From: Pseudomonas cavernicola
GTDB taxonomy: Bacteria > Pseudomonadota > Gammaproteobacteria > Pseudomonadales > Pseudomonadaceae
Length of the DNA: 64,000 nt
Reading direction: 5' to 3'
NCBI RefSeq assembly: GCF_003596405.1
Contig: NZ_QYUR01000003.1
Span: forward strand, 265,516-329,515
Shown one piece after another: positions 54,382-64,000 of the stretch (position 1 is the stretch's first letter; every line of letters begins with the position of its first letter). Made by a program: the position numbers and the translations under genes. The notes under the pieces are model-generated. The model was not told where the DNA came from. It searched no databases and was given only the letters and a program-made list of their open reading frames with translations.

Positions 54382-55703
54382 GGTTTTCTCCGTTGCCTAG
54401 GGCTAGCGCGATCCTGCGCCGCGAGATGATTCAGCTTGTCACGGATTTTCAACTCTAGGCCGCGCGGCACCGGCTGGTAGTAGTTGCGCGGTTCGAGGCT
54501 GTCCGGGAAGTAATCCTCGCCAGCGGCATAGGCTTCCGGCTCATCGTGGGCATAGCGGTATTCGTCGCCATAGCCCAGCTCTTTCATCAATTTGGTCGGG
54601 GCATTACGCAGATGCAGCGGCACTTCCAGCGAGCCATGCTCCGCGGCATCCCGCATCGCGGCGTTGAATGCGTTGTAGACCGCGTTGCTCTTTGGTGCGC
54701 AAGCCAAATACACGATGGCTTGCGCCACCGCCAACTCACCTTCTGGACTACCCAGGCGCTCCTGCACGTCCCAGGCGGACAGGCATAAGCTCAGCGCGCG
54801 CGGATCGGCGTTGCCAATGTCTTCACTGGCCATACGCACCACACGGCGGGCGATATACAGCGGATCGCAGCCACCGTCGAGCATGCGCGCGAACCAATAC
54901 AACGCGCCGTCCGGGCTGGAGCCGCGGACTGACTTATGCAGTGCAGAAATCTGGTCATAGAACGCTTCGCCGCCCTTATCGAAACGACGACGGCTGTCAC
55001 CCAGCAGGTTTTGCAACAGCCCGACACTGATCTCACTATCGTCTTCGGCCAGATCGGCGGCGTTCTCAAGGAAGTTCAGCAACCGCCGACCATCACCATC
55101 GGCGGCCGCCAGGAGAATCTTGAAACTGTCTTCCGGCAAGCTTAAGTGACGATCGCCCAAGCCTTTCGGCTCATTCAGGGCGCGCGCTACCAGTTTGCGT
55201 AACGCCGACTCATCCAGGCTTTTCAGCACATAGACGCGGGCACGGGAAAGCAGCGCGTTGTTCAGCTCGAACGAGGGGTTCTCGGTGGTCGCACCGATGA
55301 AGATCAGCGTGCCGTCTTCCACGTAAGGCAGAAAGGCATCCTGCTGCGACTTGTTGAAACGATGCACTTCATCGACGAAGAGAATCGTTCGCCGGCCGTA
55401 CTGCGCAGCATGCTGCTGGGCAATCTCCACCGCCTGGCGAATCTCCTTCACCCCGGACAACACCGCCGAGAGCGTTTCGAAATGTGCATCGGAAACCTGC
55501 GCCAGCAGCCTCGCCAGGGTGGTTTTGCCGACACCCGGCGGGCCCCAGAAGATCATCGAGTGCAGCGCGCCCTGCTCCAGCGCCTCGCGTAGCGGCTTGC
55601 CACGGGCCAGCAGGTGTTCCTGACCGACGTACTCGTCCAAGCTGGCTGCACGCAGGCGGGCGGCCAGGGGTTGAGCGACGGGGGTGTTACGGAACAGGTC
55701 CAT
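54378..55703 (-). CDS. rarA: Replication-associated recombination ATPase RarA
   Basis: This 441-residue AAA+ protein of the MgsA/WRNIP1 family acts at stalled replication forks. Walker A is [12 protein letters not shown], Walker [10 protein letters not shown] and sensor 1 [11 protein letters not shown]; the C-terminal tetramerisation domain follows. It is in the conserved lolA-rarA-crcB-serS order. Confidence 0.96.
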   Translation of the reverse strand: MDLFRNTPVAQPLAARLRAASLDEYVGQEHLLARGKPLREALEQGALHSMIFWGPPGVGKTTLARLLAQVSDAHFETLSAVLSGVKEIRQAVEIAQQHAAQYGRRTILFVDEVHRFNKSQQDAFLPYVEDGTLIFIGATTENPSFELNNALLSRARVYVLKSLDESALRKLVARALNEPKGLGDRHLSLPEDSFKILLAAADGDGRRLLNFLENAADLAEDDSEISVGLLQNLLGDSRRRFDKGGEAFYDQISALHKSVRGSSPDGALYWFARMLDGGCDPLYIARRVVRMASEDIGNADPRALSLCLSAWDVQERLGSPEGELAVAQAIVYLACAPKSNAVYNAFNAAMRDAAEHGSLEVPLHLRNAPTKLMKELGYGDEYRYAHDEPEAYAAGEDYFPDSLEPRNYYQPVPRGLELKIRDKLNHLAAQDRASPRQRRKP

Positions 55704-55736
55704 GGGCTGGGGTCAGCACCTCTTACACTTGAGCAT

Positions 55737-56363
55737 TTACTCTTGAATCACGTCAGCGCCGGCCGGGATATCGAAAGTGAACTGGCCGGCGTCCAGCGCC
55801 GCGTTCATCTTCACTCCGAGGAACAGAATGTTGGTGCGCTGGCCGACACTGTCGATCAACTGCATGTCGTTGATCACCCCTTTGCGGAAGGACAGACGCA
55901 GGTTATCGAACAGCGTGTCCTTGGCTTTCGGCTTGAGGGTGAAGTCCACCACATCGCCAGCTTCTTTGAAGGTGATGTCGAAGTTCTGGCGAATCTGCGA
56001 AACATCCCCGGAAAGCAGCAAAGCCGGCGTATGAGTCAAACGCTGGTCGAGCTTCTGAATCGTCACTTGTTGCAGATCCGGGTCGTACAACCAAACTTTC
56101 TGGCCATTGGAGACCAGTAACTGCTCTTGTGGCGCGTCGGTATGCCAGCGGAACAAACCCGGACGCTTCAAGGACAGCTCACCAGCCGTTTCCTGCAACT
56201 GCGTGCCAGTACCGTCCAGGGTCAGCTGGGAGAAACGCGCAGTGATGGTCTGCGCCTGGCTGAGCAGTTGGGTCAGGCGCTGAACGGCGGCCTCGTCGTC
56301 GGCCTGGGCTGGGATGACGGCAAAAGCCATAGCTGCCAGCAACAGCATGCGGATCAGGCGCAT
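55737..56363 (-). CDS. lolA: Outer-membrane lipoprotein carrier LolA
   Basis: This 208-residue periplasmic protein ferries lipoproteins from LolCDE to LolB. The signal peptide ends near Q-A-D; mature landmarks are [42 protein letters not shown] and the [15 protein letters not shown] end. ATG 56363 (TGAGG upstream) gives the usual MRLIRML start; an ATG seven codons earlier is possible. It is downstream of ftsK. Confidence 0.95.
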   Translation of the reverse strand: MRLIRMLLLAAMAFAVIPAQADDEAAVQRLTQLLSQAQTITARFSQLTLDGTGTQLQETAGELSLKRPGLFRWHTDAPQEQLLVSNGQKVWLYDPDLQQVTIQKLDQRLTHTPALLLSGDVSQIRQNFDITFKEAGDVVDFTLKPKAKDTLFDNLRLSFRKGVINDMQLIDSVGQRTNILFLGVKMNAALDAGQFTFDIPAGADVIQE

Positions 56364-56393
56364 GTAAATCCTCATTGAATCCATGGGTAGGCG

Positions 56394-58798
56394 TTAATCG
56401 CGAATCGGGCCCGGCGCAATCACTTCACGGGAGCCGTTGGTGTTCATAGACGTCACTACGCCGGCCATTTCCATGGCTTCGACCATCCGCGCGGCGCGGT
56501 TGTAGCCAATTTTCAGCTTGCGCTGTACAGCGGAAATCGAAGCGCGGCGGCTCTCGGTAACGAAACGCACGGCTTCGTCGTACAACGGATCGTCCTCACT
56601 GCCTTCGCCGCCACCTTCGCCACTGCCACCGTCGAAGCCGCTGCCAGCCTCTTCCACGCCGGCGAGAATGTCCTCGATGTAGTCGGGCGCACCACGCAGT
56701 TTCCAGGCTTCGACTACACGATGAACCTCTTCGTCGGAAACGAAGGCGCCGTGAACGCGGATCGGCAGGCCAGTGCCCGGCGGCAGATAAAGCATGTCAC
56801 CGTGGCCGAGCAGTTGCTCCGCGCCGCCCTGGTCGAGGATGGTCCGCGAGTCGATCTTGCTGGAGACCTGGAACGCCATACGCGTTGGGATGTTGGCCTT
56901 GATCAAGCCGGTGATTACATCCACCGACGGCCGCTGAGTGGCAAGGATCAAGTGAATACCCGCAGCCCGCGCCTTCTGTGCGATACGCGCGATCAGCTCC
57001 TCAACCTTCTTGCCGACGATCATCATCATGTCGGCGAATTCGTCGACCACCACCACGATGGTTGGCAGGGTCTTCAGCAGTGGCGCTTCGTCGTGGATGC
57101 TTTCGCGCTTATACAGCGGATCGACCAGCGGCTCTCCCGCCTCTTCTGCATCCTTCACCTTGCGATTGAAGCCGGCAAGGTTTCGCACCCCCATTTTCGA
57201 CATCAGCTTATAGCGCCGCTCCATTTCGGCAACGCTCCAACGCAGGGCGTTGGCAGCCTCTTTCATGTCGGTCACGACTGGGCAGAGCAAGTGCGGAATA
57301 CCTTCGTAGATCGATAGCTCAAGCATTTTGGGGTCGATCATGATCAGCCGGGCATCTTCTGGTCCGGACTTGAACAGAATCGACAGGATCATGGCATTCA
57401 CGCCCACCGACTTACCCGAACCGGTGGTACCGGCGACCAGCAGGTGTGGCATCCGCGCCAGGTCGGTAATCACCGGACGGCCACCGATGTCATGCCCCAG
57501 CGCCAGGGTTACCGGCGACTTGGCCTCGTCGTACTCGGGCGAGGACAACACTTCAGAGAAGCGCACGATCTGGCGGTCCTCGTTAGGTATCTCAATACCC
57601 ACAGTGGTCTTGCCTGGGATAACTTCCACCACGCGCACGCTGATCACCGCCAACGAGCGCGCCAAGTCCTTGGCCAAACCTGAGATGCGGCTGACTTTGA
57701 TCCCGGCAGCTGGCTGGATTTCGAAACGGGTAATCACCGGCCCGGATGCACGGACTCGACGATGACCTCGACACCGAACTCTTTGAGCTTGATCTCCAGC
57801 AGACGCGACATGGCCTCTAGGGACTCAGGGGAATATTTCTTCTGCTTCTTCTCGGCCGCATCGAGGATGGAAATCGGTGGCAAGGTGCCCTCGACCGCGC
57901 TATCGACGAACAGCGGCGCTTGCTTCTCTTTCTGTACGCGCTTGCTCGGCTCAACGGCTTTAGGTGCAGCAGGCGGAGTAATCACCGGTGCGGGGCGCTT
58001 CTCGCGCTCGCTCATGTGCTTGCTCAGGGCTTCTTCACGCTCGATCAGGCGCTCTTTGACCTTCGCCTGCTCACGCCGGTCATGCACCATCGGTGCGGCT
58101 ACTTCGTTGACGCGATCATCGACTTCGCGCAACTGGGCTACCAATTGCTTGCGCTCGACCCGCGCACTCCACCAATTGTTGGTGGCGTTTTGGATCAGCT
58201 CGAACAGGTCTAGGGTGATCTTGCCGGTCAAATCCATGACCTTGAACCAGGACAGGTCGCTAAACACCGTCAGGCCAAACAGGAACAACGCGATAAACAG
58301 CAACGTGCTGCCCTGCACATTCAGCGCAGCAACGGCCAACTGCCCCAGGCTTTCACCTAGCGCACCGCCAGCCGAAGCGGGCAAGCTGGAACCGGAATGG
58401 AAATGGATATAGGCCAAGGCCGCGCCGGACAACACCAGAAACACCAAACCAATCAGCCGCCAGGAAAACAACCAGCCGCTCCACTGCCAGGGCTGGTGAC
58501 GGCCGCGGAAGACCTGGAATGTCTTCACCGCCAAAAGCAGTGGAAACAGGTAGGCGAAATAACCGAGGGCCATGAATAAGATATCGGCAAACCACGCACC
58601 GGCACGGCCAGCGGCATTCTGAACCTGCACGACATTGCTGGTATGGGTCCAACCCGGATCATTCTGATCATAGGTCAGCAGCGCCATCCAAAGATAAAGG
58701 CAAAGCGCACCCAGCGCGATCAGCGCACCTTCCTTGAGCCGGTAGTGCAATTGCTGACGCCAAACTGGTGCTTGAGCGGTAGTGGTGGAGTTCTTCAA
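56394..58798 (-). CDS. ftsK: DNA translocase FtsK, one apparent frameshift
   Basis: The product is about 801 residues if one C is restored near 57740. The N-terminal part (57734-58798 as written) has four membrane helices and a linker. The C-terminal part has the motor domain with Walker [15 protein letters not shown], Walker [12 protein letters not shown] and the gamma domain for KOPS recognition ([27 protein letters not shown]). The break splits [16 protein letters not shown], where the run GGGCCC appears as GGGCC. FtsK is essential for division, so I treat this as a consensus error. Confidence 0.9.
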
Positions 58799-59011
58799 AA
58801 CGCGTCTTTTCCTGCGCCTACGGCGCGCCCAACAATCGATTGACGGCGAAAACTTGGCCTATTGTACGGGTTTGCCTGCCTGATGCCACGTCACGCGACA
58901 TGCCTATGGCGCGTTTTGCCGGCCTCTCCCGCTTCGGTGTAGCATAGCCAACAGCATCTTCCGTGCGGCTCAATTGGAGCACGCATTCTCTTTTGTGACA
59001 AAGGCTTATGA

Positions 59012-59974
<963 letters not shown>

Positions 59975-60033
59975 GCCCTACAGGTGGGCGCCCAGCGCCC
60001 ACCTTCGCCCTACCCTCTCGGTCATAGCCCATC

Positions 60034-60714
60034 ATGCTGACCTGGCTACAGCGCGACTCCCTGGACTTCCCCTCTCTCGAGAAAGCCTTGCGCGAACCTA
60101 ACGGCCTGCTCGCGGCCGGCGGCGACCTGAGCGCTGACCGCCTGATCCAGGCTTACCGTCACGGTTGCTTTCCCTGGTATCAGGACGACCAGCCGATTCT
60201 CTGGTGGTCACCGGATCCACGCACCGTGCTATTTCCGGGCGAAATTCACATCTCACGCAGCCTGAACAAGACCCTGCGTCAAGCCCGCTACCAGGTAACC
60301 TTTGATCGGGATTTCGCTGCCGTAATCCACGCCTGCGCTGCTCCGCGCACTTATTCCGAGGGCACCTGGATCACCTCCAGCATGCAAGCCGCGTATCTGG
60401 AATTGCATCGGCGCGGCATTGCCCACTCGGTCGAAGTCTGGCTCAACGGGGAGCTAGTTGGCGGGCTTTATGGGCTGGCGATGGGGCAGCTGTTTTTCGG
60501 TGAGTCCATGTTCAGTCGAACCGATAACGCCTCCAAAGTGGGATTTATCACGCTGGTCGAACACCTCAAGGCCTGGGGCTTCGTGCTGGTCGACTGCCAA
60601 ATGCCCACTCCGCACCTGCAGAGCTTTGGCGCCCGCGCCATTCCTCGCACGGAGTTCGCAGGCTACCTGGCTCGTCACCTGAATCAAGCAAATACGGCGG
60701 ACTGGCTTGCCTAG
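60034..60714 (+). CDS. aat: Leucyl/phenylalanyl-tRNA-protein transferase
   Basis: This 226-residue enzyme adds Leu or Phe to proteins with N-terminal Lys or Arg, marking them for ClpS-ClpAP. Motifs include [52 protein letters not shown] and [15 protein letters not shown]. The neighbourhood with bpt and clpA groups the N-end-rule pathway. Confidence 0.97.
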   Translation: MLTWLQRDSLDFPSLEKALREPNGLLAAGGDLSADRLIQAYRHGCFPWYQDDQPILWWSPDPRTVLFPGEIHISRSLNKTLRQARYQVTFDRDFAAVIHACAAPRTYSEGTWITSSMQAAYLELHRRGIAHSVEVWLNGELVGGLYGLAMGQLFFGESMFSRTDNASKVGFITLVEHLKAWGFVLVDCQMPTPHLQSFGARAIPRTEFAGYLARHLNQANTADWLA

Positions 60715-60768
60715 GCGAGTTCGGCAGGCTGGCATACACTTACTCTAAGCCTCTCTTGAGGGTTAATC

Positions 60769-61476
60769 ATGACCGAGCTGGCTCGCCTTAAGTTCTACGC
60801 CACTCAGCCGCATCCCTGCAGCTATCTGCCCGAGGAACAGGCCACGACGCTGTTTCTTGACCCCAGCCAGCCAATGGATATGGAGGTCTACGCCGAGCTT
60901 TCGGAAATGGGTTTTCGCCGCAGCGGTGATCACCTATATCGCCCACATTGCCAGCGCTGCACAGCCTGCGTGCCGGCGCGCATTCCTGCGGCGCAATTCA
61001 CACCCAACCGCCAGCAACGACGAATCCTCAAACGCAACGAAGAGCTTCAGGTTCACGCCGTACGCCCAACCTTCAGTGAAGAGTATTACGCTCTCTACGC
61101 GCGCTATATCGAACAGCGCCACGCCGATGGCGACATGTATCCACCCAATCGCGATCAATTCGCCACCTTTTTGGTGCGTGACCTGCCTTTTTCCCGCTTT
61201 TACGAGTTCCGGCTGTCCGGTCGCTTGCTCGCCGTCGCAGTTACCGACGTACTGCCCAATGGTCTTTCCGCGGTTTACACCTTCTACGATCCTGACGAGG
61301 AGCGCCGCAGCTTGGGCCGTTATGCCATCCTCTGGCAGATTGGCGAAACCGTTCGCCTAGGCTTAGAAGCTGTCTATCTTGGTTACTGGATCAAGAGCTG
61401 CCGGAAGATGAACTACAAGACCCAATACCGCCCCATTGAGCTGTTCGTCAATCAGCGCTGGATAACCCTCTCCTAG
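60769..61476 (+). CDS. bpt: Aspartate/glutamate leucyltransferase (Bpt)
   Basis: This 235-residue protein of the arginyl-transferase (ATE) fold, in bacteria usually transferring Leu to N-terminal Asp or Glu, has [14 protein letters not shown], the Cxx[15 protein letters not shown] and the C-terminal [20 protein letters not shown] block. The stop TAG is formed together with the first base of the downstream MITE-like element, so the element abuts the gene exactly. Confidence 0.95.
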   Translation: MTELARLKFYATQPHPCSYLPEEQATTLFLDPSQPMDMEVYAELSEMGFRRSGDHLYRPHCQRCTACVPARIPAAQFTPNRQQRRILKRNEELQVHAVRPTFSEEYYALYARYIEQRHADGDMYPPNRDQFATFLVRDLPFSRFYEFRLSGRLLAVAVTDVLPNGLSAVYTFYDPDEERRSLGRYAILWQIGETVRLGLEAVYLGYWIKSCRKMNYKTQYRPIELFVNQRWITLS

Positions 61477-61644
61477 GCTCTGTTGATGTTTAATGACGGC
61501 CGCGCGGACCCTTCGGGTTGTGCCTGAAAACGTGCCATGCTGTGTTGCAGTCCTTGGCAAGGAATAACCATTGCCTGCGGCCTGCGCCTTGCCTGGCGCG
61601 CTTTCAGGCGACAACGCGGCTCGTCATTAAACTTCGACAGAGCC
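61476..61644. mobile_element. MITE-like element with TA flanks
   Basis: A 169-bp non-coding element has about 23-bp terminal inverted repeats (GGCTCTGT to TTTAATGACG) with two internal mismatches. It is flanked on both sides by TA, as expected for an IS630/Tc1-type insertion. It lies in the bpt-infA gap. Confidence 0.7.
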
Positions 61645-61647
61645 TAA

Positions 61648-62019
<372 letters not shown>

Positions 62020-62025
62020 TGATGA

Positions 62026-64000
62026 CTACGCCATTTCAGCCGTGGTCTCGAAGTCAAAGCTCAGCTCACCATCCTTCACATCGATGTGCACGACACCGCC
62101 ATGCTCAGCCAATTCGCCGAAGAGAATTTCCTCAGCTAGTGGCGCTTGATCTTATCCTGAATCAGGCGAGCCATTGGTCGAGCACCCATCTGTGAATCAT
62201 AGCCACCAGCAGCCAGCCAACCGCGCGCCGCGTCACTAACTTCAAGCGTGACGTGCTTATCCTCCAGTTGCGCCTGCAACTCGGTGAGAACTTGTCCACC
62301 ACGCTCTTAATCACTTCGTGACTCAGGCGACCAAACTGGATAATGGTGTCCAGACGTTACGGAACTCTGGCGAAAAGCTCTTCTTGATCACTTCCATGGC
62401 ATCCGTGGAGTGATCCTGATGGGTGAAGCCGATAGAAGCCCGCGCCGCGGTTTCCGCGCCAGCATTGGTAGTCATGATCAGGATGACGTTGCGGAAATCC
62501 GCCTTGCGTCCGTTGTTGTCGGTCAGAGTGCCGTGATCCATCACTTGCAACAGCAGGTTAAAGACCTCCGGATGCGCCTTCTCGATTTCATCCAAGAGCA
62601 GCACGCAATGCGGCATCTTGGTGATGGCTTCGGTCAGCAAGCCGCCTTGATCGAAACCGACATAGCCCGCGGCGCACCGATCAGCCGCGAAACCGTATGG
62701 CGCTCCATGTACTCGGACATGTCGAAACGCACCAACTCGATACCCATCGCCTTGGCCAACTGCCGTGCAGCTTCAGTCTTGCCGACGCCCGTAGGCCCGG
62801 CGAAAGAAGGAACCCCCGGCTTATCCGGTGACTTCAACCCAGCGCGGGACAACTTGATAGCCGTGGATAGAGAGTCGATCGCAGCATCCTGGCCAAACAC
62901 CGTCAACTTGAGGTCGCGCTCCAGATTACGCAGCAACTCCTTATCCGAAGTGTTGACATGCTTAGGCGGAATACGCGCGATTTCGCGACGATGTCCTCAA
63001 CATGCACCACTTCTATGCGCTTAACACGCTTGTCTAACGGCTGTAGACGCTGGTAAGCGCCAGCCTCATCGATCACGTCGATAGCCTTGTCCGGCATATG
63101 ACGATCGTTGATATAGCGCGACGCCAGTTCGGCCGCAGCTCGCAGCGATTCATCGCTGTACTCGATACTGTGATGCTGCTCGAAACGCGCCTTGAGACCG
63201 CGAAGGATGCCAATGGTGTCTTCCACCGATGGCTCACTCACATCCACTTTCTGGAAGCGCCGCGCCAGCGCGCGATCCTTCTCAAAGATTCCGCGAAACT
63301 CTTGGAACGTAGTCGAGCCGATGCAACGGATTTCCCCGGAAGACAACATCGGCTTGAGCAGATTGGACGCATCCATCACGCCCCCAGACGCCGCGCCAGC
63401 ACGATGATGGTGTGAATCTCATCGATGAACAGGATCGCATGCGGCCGCTTGCGCAATTCGTTGAGCAAGGCCTTGAAACGCTTCTCGAAGTCGCCACGGT
63501 ACTTAGTGCCGGCCAATAAAGCGCCGAGATCAAGGAATACACCACGCTATCCGCGAGCAAATCCGGCACCTGATTATCGACGATACGCTTAGCCAGACCT
63601 TCGGCGATGGCCGTCTTGCCAACACCAGCCTCACCCACCAACAGTGGATTATTCTTACGCCGCCGCGCGAGGATCTGCGCAACGCGCTCGACCTCCAACT
63701 CACGCCCACCAGAGGATCAATACGACCCAGGCGCGCCAACTCATTCAGGTTGCTGGCATAGGCATCCAGCGGATTGCCCGAGGAGGAAGACTCACCACCC
63801 TCGTCATCCTGCATTTCCTGGTCACTTTCCGAATGATCGGCATGCCCTGGAACCTTGGAGATACCGTGAGCAATGAAGTTGACCACATCGATACGGGCAA
63901 CACTTTGCTGCTTGAGCAGGAATACGGCCTGACTCTCTTGCTCGCTAAAGATCGCCACCAACACATTGGCACCGGTTACTTCACGCTTACCTGAACTCTG
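62026..64000 (-). CDS. clpA: ATP-dependent protease chaperone ClpA, partial, eight apparent frameshifts
   Basis: The C-terminal 660 or so residues of ClpA are present; the N-terminal ClpS-binding region lies beyond the window end. Walker A of D1 ([12 protein letters not shown]), Walker B region, D2 Walker A ([15 protein letters not shown]), sensor blocks and the end FETTAEMA are all readable across frames. Each break is the loss of one base in a 2-5 base homopolymer, near 63705, 63534, 63402, 62982, 62666, 62356, 62287 and 62141. Uniform deletions at this density fit uncorrected long-read errors better than pseudogenisation. Confidence 0.9.

Overview
The window is a piece of a Pseudomonas chromosome. 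Two blocks with the conserved gene order of that genus frame an accessory region. The left frame (about 9.1-18.6 kb) holds galU, ugd, a tRNA-Gly/Cys/Leu cluster, pgsA, uvrC and gacA. The right frame (46.8-64 kb) holds a YccA/BI-1 protein, tusDCBE, a YbiB-like gene, a glutathionyl-hydroquinone reductase, cysG, serS, crcB, rarA, lolA, ftsK, trxB, aat, bpt, infA and clpA. The far left (0.6-8.9 kb) is ordinary chromosome: two tandem DUF1254 proteins, an SdsA-type alkylsulfatase, a PCuAC copper chaperone, a YadS-type channel, glutathione reductase and a glyoxalase-fold protein. Between ugd and the tRNA cluster (11.9-14.9 kb) lies a decayed prophage segment with DUF1364-like, zinc-ribbon, phosphatase, holin and lysozyme remnants.

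The accessory block runs from about 18.8 to 46.7 kb and looks like two islands at one tRNA-Ser gene. Island 1 (18787-29635) is flanked by a 15-bp direct repeat equal to the tRNA-Ser 3' end. It encodes a P4-type tyrosine integrase, an AlpA-like excisionase, a serine recombinase, an HTH protein and an HUH-type Rep-like protein. It then carries eight AT-rich integron cassettes with recognisable attC sites (24251-29167) and no integron integrase. Cassette ends can be set because the core site upstream of most cassettes is the exact complement of the inverse core of that cassette's own attC.

Island 2 (about 29.65-46.6 kb) holds a catabolic cluster: a cytochrome P450 with its own FprA-type reductase and flavodoxin, a glutamine-synthetase-like gamma-glutamylating enzyme, two class I glutamine amidotransferases, a PuuC/KauB-type aldehyde dehydrogenase, the start of a gabD, an APC permease, a FadR-type regulator, and binding-protein, cache and chemoreceptor-like sensor genes. 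My inference is breakdown of a cyclic or alkyl amine. The P450 would open the ring, the amino-aldehyde would be protected by gamma-glutamylation, oxidised and deglutamylated, and the product would enter GABA or 5-aminovalerate metabolism. Three near-identical dyad motifs lie upstream of the operons.

The right edge of island 2 carries a group IIC intron inserted just behind the terminator of a complete tRNA-Ser(UGA), and then the 5' two-thirds of a second tRNA-Ser(UGA). The missing 3' end of that second gene sits 17 kb away at 29622-29644, so an insertion seems to have split the host tRNA while a replacement copy came in with the island.

The last 2.3 kb (infA, clpA) and one position in ftsK carry single-base homopolymer deletions in genes that should be intact. 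They read as consensus errors rather than mutations.
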